Part shown: positions 6,891-12,500 of the stretch, piece after piece
How the letters are laid out: each line of letters starts with the position of its first letter
Position numbering within the stretch: the stretch's first letter is position 1
Assembly: GCA_012295275.1 (NCBI GenBank)
Contig: CM022667.1
Location: forward strand, 14,202,205-14,214,704
DNA from: Chrysomallon squamiferum
Taxonomy: Eukaryota > Mollusca > Gastropoda > Neomphalida > Peltospiridae
DNA length: 12,500 nt
Reading direction: 5' to 3'
The notes under the pieces: generated by a model
What the model was told of the DNA's origin: nothing
Database searches by the model: none
Seen by the model: the letters and a program-made list of their open reading frames with translations, nothing else
Translations under genes and position numbers: made by a program

Positions 6891-6938
6891 GTATGCATGC
6901 ATGTATGTATGTATGTATGTATGTATGTATGTATGTTT
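6891..6938. repeat. (ATGT)n microsatellite
   Basis: ATGC units pass into about nine ATGT units. Same family of motif as 6122-6215. Confidence 0.95.
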
Positions 6939-6979
6939 ATCATATGTGTATATGACTGTAGTTAATAGGTATCACTTGC

Positions 6980-7471
6980 AGTTAAATAATTTATTTCATT
7001 CTTTCACGTATGTTTATGTTGCTCTGTCCATTTTTTAACTCCACACAAACTATTTGTTTTACTGGTGAATTTTGCTTGTAGACTTTATCACTTAACCGCA
7101 GCCAATCGCATAACAATATCACTCGCTCGTGCATGACAAACAATCGTTTGTTAACCAGACGATCAAAGTAAATCTAATTTACAATTAACGACTGCAACGG
7201 AAATTATCTCGCCAAACGCTCGACAAAGTCTTTTATGACTTTTCGTGCTTCTTACTGTTCGTGTTTCTGGTCGCTCTCAAGGAGACCATTTGTTAAAACA
7301 AATAAGATTATTAGCGAACGAAAGGAAAACGGACCGATGTTAAAATGTCGATTGTTGCAGCGAGATTAAAACAGACAGATTCCCTCCCACACGAAGCGCT
7401 ACCGAAAACAGTTGTTCGTGACGTGAAATTGTAAAGCATCAGTCAAATGCTGTCCGCCTTTGCGTCTGAGT
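6980..7471. other. GC-balanced low-repeat island
   Basis: About 490 bases with visibly more G, C and CpG than the surroundings and no microsatellites. Several short open frames of natural composition occur: after TTTTGCTTGTAG (ending 7081) a 29-codon frame starting TLSLNRSQSH, and an ATG-started one at 7345. It also holds CAAACAATCGTTTG (7138-7151) and an AGCCAATCG CCAAT-type motif (about 7101-7109). It may be a conserved exon, a promoter or an old transposon remnant. The sequence alone does not decide. Confidence 0.4.
7345..7434 (+). CDS. Short ORF, unrecognised
   Basis: An ATG at 7345 begins a 29-residue frame, MSIVAARLKQTD at its start and VVRDVKL at its end, stopping at 7432-7434. It is open upstream to 7315, just after a TAG. 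Composition is balanced and not repeat-derived, but the frame is very short and lacks clear splice borders. It could be a remnant of a longer coding sequence or chance. Confidence 0.15.
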   Translation: MSIVAARLKQTDSLPHEALPKTVVRDVKL

Positions 7472-7822
7472 TCCTGAATGGTTACAGCGAGTTTTAATTC
7501 AACGTAAAATTCGAATAATAACCTAATAAAGCATATATATATATATATTCCATTTCTTCGTTTTTAATGGCTGGCTGAAAAATCCCTTTAATTTTAATTC
7601 AGCATTGTGAAAAAAATTGTATCGTTTAGGGAATTGCTTTCAGTTTCCCACTTGTTTTAAATTCATCGTAAATTCGAATAATAACTTTAAAATATATATC
7701 TATAACTATATCTTTGTATTCTTGATGGATGGCCGCAAGGTTCCAAACTGTATTATTATAATAACGCTTAATAAAATCTAAGTCGTCTGTCAACAGTGTT
7801 TAATGGGTGGCCGTAAGAAATG
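7472..7822. repeat. Decayed tandem array, units about 75-90 bases
   Basis: Related phrases recur in order: a GATGG(A/C)TGGC(C/T)G(C/T)AAGG-like end (about 7475-7488, 7565-7580, 7724-7742 and 7801-7818) followed by TTTTAATTCA(A/T)CGTAAA-like starts (7490, 7592, 7655), and CGAATAATAAC twice (7512-7522 and 7675-7685). Spacing of the ends is about 90, about 160 (with a divergent unit between) and about 77. This fits four or five diverged copies of one unit. Short (TA)n insertions at about 7531-7549 and 7693-7703 sit at the same relative place in two units. Confidence 0.65.
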
Positions 7823-8105
7823 TGAAAACCCAGCAAATCACACAGTATAATCTCTTGCCATACTTTTACATATTTCTGTAATATAATTGTTCTGGATTAC
7901 GTCTGGTTTTCTGTTCTTTTGATTCTTTGTCTAATTTATAACAAGTCGATTATATTATTGATATAACCAAGTTTACCGGTGTTTTCTTTATGTAAATCAG
8001 AAAGTAAAACGTAATAATGCTTGTTTGACAACAATGTACGTTCAGTCCCAGGTGTCCATTACTTTCATGCTTTAATCTTTCTCCCTCGCAACTGCTTTGG
8101 TTCAG
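7823..8105. other. AT-rich single-copy stretch
   Basis: No simple repeats, no long open frame and no RNA gene seen. It ends as the TTC/CT tract begins. Confidence 0.5.
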
Positions 8106-8109
8106 TTAC

Positions 8110-8158
8110 TTTCTTCTTCTTCTTCTTCTTCTTCTTCTTCTTCTTCTCTCTCTCTTCT

Positions 8159-8217
<59 letters not shown>

Positions 8218-8221
8218 ACTC
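8110..8221. repeat. (TTC)n-(TC)n compound polypyrimidine tract
   Basis: About twelve TTC units, a mixed TC/TTC zone, then about 49 bases of pure TC (8162-8210) and CACT ends. The plus strand is purely pyrimidine for over 100 bases. Confidence 0.96.
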
Positions 8222-9265
<1,044 letters not shown>

Positions 9266-9274
9266 ATTTTTTGT

Positions 9275-9355
9275 ATATATATATATATATATATATTATT
9301 ATTATTATTATTATTATTATGTCTTGTCATCACCATCATCATATCCATCATCATT
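9275..9355. repeat. (TA)n, (ATT)n and (ATC)n adjoining microsatellites
   Basis: TA units to about 9296, ATT units to about 9320, then CAT/ATC units to about 9353. Confidence 0.93.
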
Positions 9356-9470
9356 CCAGAAGTCTATTTCCGAAACCTTTCTGTATTATTAACATTTTCC
9401 CTTGCCTGCTGCAGTACATATCTGTTATTGTATTTGTGTACAATAATAACAAATAGAAGGTTTCGCAGTA

Positions 9471-9563
9471 ATGAAAAACGGTGCACCACCGTACCTTTCT
9501 TTAGAAGGCAAGTATTTTATTATTTACCTGTTGGCGCAAATTGGATACGTGTTCAGTACGTAA
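9471..9563 (+). CDS. Short plus-strand ORF overlapping a minus-strand exon candidate
   Basis: An ATG at 9471 opens a 30-residue frame starting MKNGAPPYLSLEGKYF and ending in a hydrophobic stretch before TAA at 9561-9563. Composition is natural, but the length is tiny. The opposite strand across much of the same DNA has an exon-like frame with better borders, so at most one of them is likely to be real. Confidence 0.12.
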   Translation: MKNGAPPYLSLEGKYFIIYLLAQIGYVFST

Positions 9564-9642
9564 ATATTGACGGACGTTGTATATATTACCGTGACGTCCG
9601 TGTTTTCGTTTTATGCTAGCGGTCATCATTTGGTACTTACGT
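9528..9642 (-). CDS. Candidate internal exon, unrecognised protein
   Basis: On the minus strand, TTTTCTTTATTAG ends just before 9642 and CAACAG|GTAAAT marks the other end at 9528, both reasonable splice sites. The 115 bases hold one leading base plus 38 codons. The frame contains MMTASIKRKHGRHGN early and ends NLRQQ: basic, histidine- and glutamine-bearing, and free of simple repeats, with a fair share of C or G at third positions for so AT-rich a region. Without splicing it would continue to a stop at about 9505. No family recognised. A perfect 8-base inverted pair (9570-9577 and 9594-9601) lies within it. The plus strand is also open here, so the call is tentative. Confidence 0.25.
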
Positions 9643-9736
9643 CTAATAAAGAAAACATCGACGTTTTTATTATTAGTTTAGACAAAAAGATTAGATAAAG
9701 CAAAATTATAGTTGGGATGAATTATCATTATTATTT

Positions 9737-9840
9737 TTCTTCTTCTTCTTCTTCTTCTTCTTCTTCTTCTTCTTCTTCTTCTTCTTCTTCTCCTTCTTCT
9801 TCTTCTTCTTCTTCTTCTCCTTCTTCTTCTTATTATTATT
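9737..9840. repeat. (CTT)n microsatellite with CTC interruptions
   Basis: About 90 bases of CTT with two CTC units, then ATT units. The minus strand is (GAA)n and (AAG)n, translated as poly-R, poly-E or poly-K. Confidence 0.97.
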
Positions 9841-10068
9841 ATCATTGCTTTATATTGTAGCAGTAATGGTAAATGTATTAGCACATTTGGAGCAGTTTTA
9901 ATAGCGTCAGTAGGAGTAACAACAATAGAAGTAGACGTTGTAGTTGTTCTAGTAAAAGCAAAGGTTGTGGTAATAGTAACTGCAGCAGAAAGAGCTACTG
10001 TTGTCGTTGATGAAGTTGCCGTAACATTAGTAACAGCAGTATTAATATTAACAACAACAATAACAACG

Positions 10069-10100
<32 letters not shown>

Positions 10101-10110
10101 GGTATATTAG
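9841..10110. repeat. Decayed triplet repeat ending in (AAT)n
   Basis: From about 9880 the sequence keeps a three-base period dominated by GTA, GTT and GCA triplets, then ACA and ATA, and finally pure AAT units (10070-10098). One plus-strand frame stays open for 130 codons from 9721 to a TAG at 10108, but it contains no ATG and reads almost only V, I, L, A and T. This is periodicity of an old microsatellite, not a protein. Confidence 0.75.
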
Positions 10111-10226
10111 TATAGTAATAATGGTAGAAGTTACTATATTAATAGTTGCAGCGATCGTAGCGTTTCTTGAAAAAAAGATTTATTGGTAGAATAATTACTT
10201 GGAGAAATAGTAGTGATACAGGTTTT

Positions 10227-10228
<2 letters not shown>
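10111..10228. other. Short AT-rich spacer
   Basis: Further imperfect GTA-type triplets and mixed sequence between two (AAT)n tracts. No gene. Confidence 0.5.
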
Positions 10229-10284
<56 letters not shown>

Positions 10285-10332
10285 TAATAATAATAATAAC
10301 AATGATGATGATGATGACGATGACGATGATAA
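10229..10332. repeat. (AAT)n followed by (GAT)n
   Basis: About 24 AAT units with two AAC interruptions, then GAT/GAC units from about 10302. Minus-strand frames are poly-Y, poly-I or poly-H. Confidence 0.96.
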
Positions 10333-10529
10333 TAAAGAAAAACAATATTATTCAAGAAAATAATCTGGATTCTGATGTTGAAATCTAAAGTGTAAAATTT
10401 AATTTTCCGAATGTTAGTGTTTATTAGTTTATTATTATTCAGAAAATAGATGATGAGTTCAGCCAGAAAAATACCTGACAATAATAAACATTCAAGAGCA
10501 AGTTGCTACTAATACATGCTGACAGACAA

Positions 10530-10886
10530 ATGGTAAATGTTGGAAAAAGAAGGTTTACTTTAAAAAAAAGTTTACAGATTGCAGATTTCAGTGCGAATTT
10601 TCTGAAAATAAGAAATGTAAGAAATAAGAAATTGACACACAGACACCCACAGACACACAGACACACCCACAAACTAATTTCGAAAGGGATTTACAAAAAT
10701 GATTATTCCGCGACCAAATATTATTTTTTGTCAGTTAAACAATTAGACGAAATGGAGAAGAAAATGCTGTTTGACAACGTAGAGATCATATTTAGTACTG
10801 CTTCGCCTACAACATTTTATTTTCGGTCTGGGAGTGAAATAAATAGAAAAAAAAGGACTGACAATCAAATTAATAGGTTTATATAA
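10530..10886 (+). CDS. Weak ORF of 118 residues, unrecognised
   Basis: From the first ATG at 10530 the frame runs to a TAA at 10884-10886. It begins MVNVGKRRFTLKKS, contains an HR/HT-rich stretch near residues 35-47 that comes from a degenerate CACAGA repeat (10634-10672), then a more ordinary segment including LDEMEKKMLF and SGSEINRKKR, and ends just before an (AAT)n tract. It is the longest frame with an ATG that is not mostly simple repeat. I see no domain, no codon preference beyond AT richness and no clear promoter or splice sites. The embedded repeat argues for chance. Confidence 0.18.
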   Translation: MVNVGKRRFTLKKSLQIADFSANFLKIRNVRNKKLTHRHPQTHRHTHKLISKGIYKNDYSATKYYFLSVKQLDEMEKKMLFDNVEIIFSTASPTTFYFRSGSEINRKKRTDNQINRFI

Positions 10887-10934
10887 TAATAATAAAAATA
10901 GTAATAGTAATAGTAATAATAATAATAATCATAC

Positions 10935-10965
<31 letters not shown>

Positions 10966-11010
10966 GATGATGATAATGATGATGATAATGATGATGATAA
11001 TGATGATGAG
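10884..11010. repeat. (AAT)n tracts ending in a 12-base higher-order repeat
   Basis: AAT/AGT units (10884-10929), more AAT units (10938-10965), then four exact-length copies of AATGATGATGAT at 10963-11010, the last ending GAG. The 12-base unit is itself built of three-base units. Confidence 0.93.
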
Positions 11011-11580
11011 TTCTTATTTTTGTTGCTGTGCAGTAGTACAGCGTTCACATTGAGCAAAAAATAAAAATGTCCTGAACTGTTACACAGTTTCAAATATTAC
11101 AGAGAAAAAAACAGTATATATTGCATCTGACAATCAGATCATAAACCTTGAACAAAATTGGAAATGCACCTTTGAGCCAAAGTCACTAGAAGAAACTTAC
11201 TTTACTAATCAGAACAAGGTCTTTCAAAAAACAACAACAAAAAAAAACCGTCATAGCTGCAAAAAGATGGATAAAAATATGCTGGGCTTTTTCTATAGCG
11301 TTTTTTGTTTTAATCAGTGATATTTTTAAATTGTCATATTTTATTATTGGCAAATACTGGTGGCCTTTAACAGAAGACAAAAAAAAAATAAAAAATAAAA
11401 AATAAAAATTAGAAAGAAAGACAAAAGTTATTAGACTGTTATTTTCTTTGTGTCTGTAAAAGTACCATTAGAATCTGTTCAGGTGTCATTATTAATTTGT
11501 TTTTGTTTTTCTTACACGAATCTGTTGTTGTTTTTTTTCACTGCAAACCATGTCACAAATCTGAATAAAAACAAAATAAA
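11011..11580. other. AT-rich single-copy stretch, no gene seen
   Basis: A minus-strand frame (11186-11365) has no early ATG and mixed composition, and I do not call it. A-rich AAAAT units occur at about 11378-11408. No RNA gene or mobile element recognised. Confidence 0.5.
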
Positions 11581-11599
11581 CGTTGTCACATTCTCACGT

Positions 11600-11825
11600 G
11601 TCTTTTTTTCTTTTTTTTTGTAGTAAGATTTAATTGGCTTGTTGATCCCAGGCATTTTGTAATTAGCTCTTTTTTTTTTTTTAAAGTCATAACCATTGCG
11701 TGAAGTCTATGGAGATCAGGAAGTTATACTTTTTTACGATATTTTCTTCTTAATGTTCATCTTTTTCATTTTTTTATTTTTTATATTATTTTATTTTATT
11801 TTATTTTATTTTTTTTATTATTTGG
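11600..11825. repeat. T-rich low-complexity region with (ATTTT)n
   Basis: T runs at 11604-11621 and 11668-11681, and ATTTT units at about 11787-11815. Single-copy sequence between them holds no gene I can support. Confidence 0.75.
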
Positions 11826-12007
11826 AGAGAAAAAAGGTATCATGACCCAGACAATAACAATTTCAAATAATAAATGCCACTAACAAAAGACTGGTCCCAC
11901 GTGTATTGCGCACCACAAAGGAGGAAACCAATATAACTACTAAACGAAAGCGCGTGCATTGACTGGTTTTCTGGTTAATGATCCCATCTGAAAGGTTTTA
12001 CGGTATG
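11826..12007. other. Single-copy stretch before an A26 run
   Basis: Mixed, more GC-balanced sequence with an E-box CACGTG at about 11898-11903. It directly precedes 26 A, so it could be the 3' part of a retroposon. I see no tRNA-like promoter boxes, and no target duplication was found by eye. Confidence 0.4.
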
Positions 12008-12033
12008 AAAAAAAAAAAAAAAAAAAAAAAAAA
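12008..12033. repeat. A26 homopolymer
   Basis: 26 consecutive A between GGTATG and GACCTATAGC. Either a retroposon tail or slippage. Confidence 0.9.
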
Positions 12034-12173
12034 GACCTATAGCATGCGGCTAATTCTTTCCCTTGACGAGATGATGAACTAATATATTTTTTATGACAGG
12101 TAATGTTGATTTTAACGACCAAAGATGTCGTTATCAGAGGAATCTGTGCTTTGCCCATGACAGACTTAACGAT
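12034..12173. other. Single-copy spacer
   Basis: Mixed sequence with no open frame or motif worth calling. It leads into the minisatellite. Confidence 0.45.
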
Positions 12174-12315
12174 GCGTCTAGATTTGCTTTCTGTCTGAGA
12201 ATAATGGGTGATTTGTCGTTTACTTGCAAGCAGAAATGTAGCTAGTAAGTGCTTGATTGTTTGTTTTCTTACCTCCAGGTAGAAATGTATGTGTTACTGG
12301 TTGATCGCCTGTTTA
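12174..12315. repeat. Minisatellite, three diverged copies of about 48 bases
   Basis: Units at about 12174-12221, 12222-12267 and 12268-12315. Units two and three share CAAGCAGAAATGTA / CCAGGTAGAAATGTA near their starts, and all three share a GG(T)TGATT-TGTTT-like end (12207-12221, 12251-12266 and 12299-12314). The first unit is the most diverged. Confidence 0.6.
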
Positions 12316-12320
12316 AATTA

Positions 12321-12323
<3 letters not shown>

Positions 12324-12389
<66 letters not shown>

Positions 12390-12472
12390 ACGCAAACAAA
12401 CACATTTGCTTTCACCAACGAAAAGTGAGGGTTGGTTTAATTACCAATGTTAATCAGATTTATAACTAACTG
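12324..12472 (-). repeat. Dispersed repeat, right copy (inverted), with (CT)32
   Basis: The reverse complement of 12387-12472 matches 3223-3308 at about 91% with no gaps, beginning at the same CAGTTAG and ending in GCGTCTG before the microsatellite (64 bases of TC on the plus strand). The microsatellite is attached at the same end in both copies, so body and tail were probably amplified or moved together. The sequence outside the shared block (12473-12500) shows no match to the left copy's flank. Confidence 0.85.
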
Positions 12473-12500
12473 AATTCCCATTTAATAGACTCATATAAAA
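12473..12500. other. Window edge
   Basis: 28 bases of AT-rich sequence after the dispersed repeat. No feature seen. Confidence 0.6.

Noticed and set aside
6606-6965. Plus-strand frame of about 119 codons
   Set aside because: It needs a GTG start and over a third of it is (TA)n and (ATGT)n. The minus strand is open over the same part, and no domain is recognisable.
11186-11380. Minus-strand frame of 64 codons
   Set aside because: It begins at TTG, ends in a CCC/FFF stretch from A/C-rich DNA, has no recognisable domain and its splice context is weak.
11940-12158. Minus-strand ATG-started frame of 72 codons
   Set aside because: It crosses the A26 run as poly-F. The parts on either side are short and unrecognised, so a chance frame is most likely.

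Overview
The window looks like intergenic and intronic DNA from an animal nuclear genome. It is strongly AT-rich and contains no bacterial-style operons, ribosome binding sites or long compact genes. Much of its length is simple-sequence repeat: (AAT)n, (AAAT)n, (ACAT)n, (GA)n/(CT)n, (TTC)n, (GAT)n, (AAC)n, (TA)n and long A or T runs. This mix of microsatellites in long gene-poor stretches fits a coleoid cephalopod, octopus-like. That is an inference from texture, with no diagnostic gene behind it. Nearly all the longer open frames are translations of these repeats and are not genes.

Layout. 1-700: pyrimidine-rich and A-run sequence holding a weak minus-strand exon candidate and a small plus-strand exon candidate (586-665). 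700-2670: almost continuous microsatellites, a C-rich block with a minus-strand G-quadruplex motif (1202-1226) and an (ACAT)n field (2137-2525). 2690-3390: a GA-rich purine domain ending in a dispersed repeat with a (GA)40 tail. 3390-4070: the most gene-like part, with two adjacent exon candidates (3650-3767 and 3892-4070) separated by a 124-base GT-AG interval. 4070-6300: simple repeats around a small ORF and a CRE-type palindrome inside an exon-like segment (5624-5692). 6500-7480: a comparatively GC-balanced, low-repeat island with a short protein-kinase-like fragment on the minus strand. 7472-7822: a decayed tandem array of roughly 75-90 base units. 8110-8789: facing (CT)n and (GA)75 tracts around a structured single-copy stretch. 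9400-10110: an exon-like minus-strand segment, a long (CTT)n tract and a decayed triplet repeat. 10229-11010: (AAT)n/(GAT)n blocks and one weak ORF. 11010-12500: sparse sequence, an A26 run, a three-copy minisatellite of about 48 bases and the second, inverted copy of the dispersed repeat.

No gene can be named with confidence. The best gene model is a plus-strand chain 586-665, 3650-3767, 3892-4070. In each segment only one forward frame fits, each has splice-like borders, and the intron phases are mutually compatible (upstream phase 1, then 0, then 1). It would end in a terminal exon encoding eleven consecutive aspartates followed by a charged tail. The clearest repeat observation is an 86-base dispersed element present twice in opposite orientation (3223-3308 and 12387-12472), about 91% identical by my hand alignment, each copy joined to a GA/CT microsatellite.
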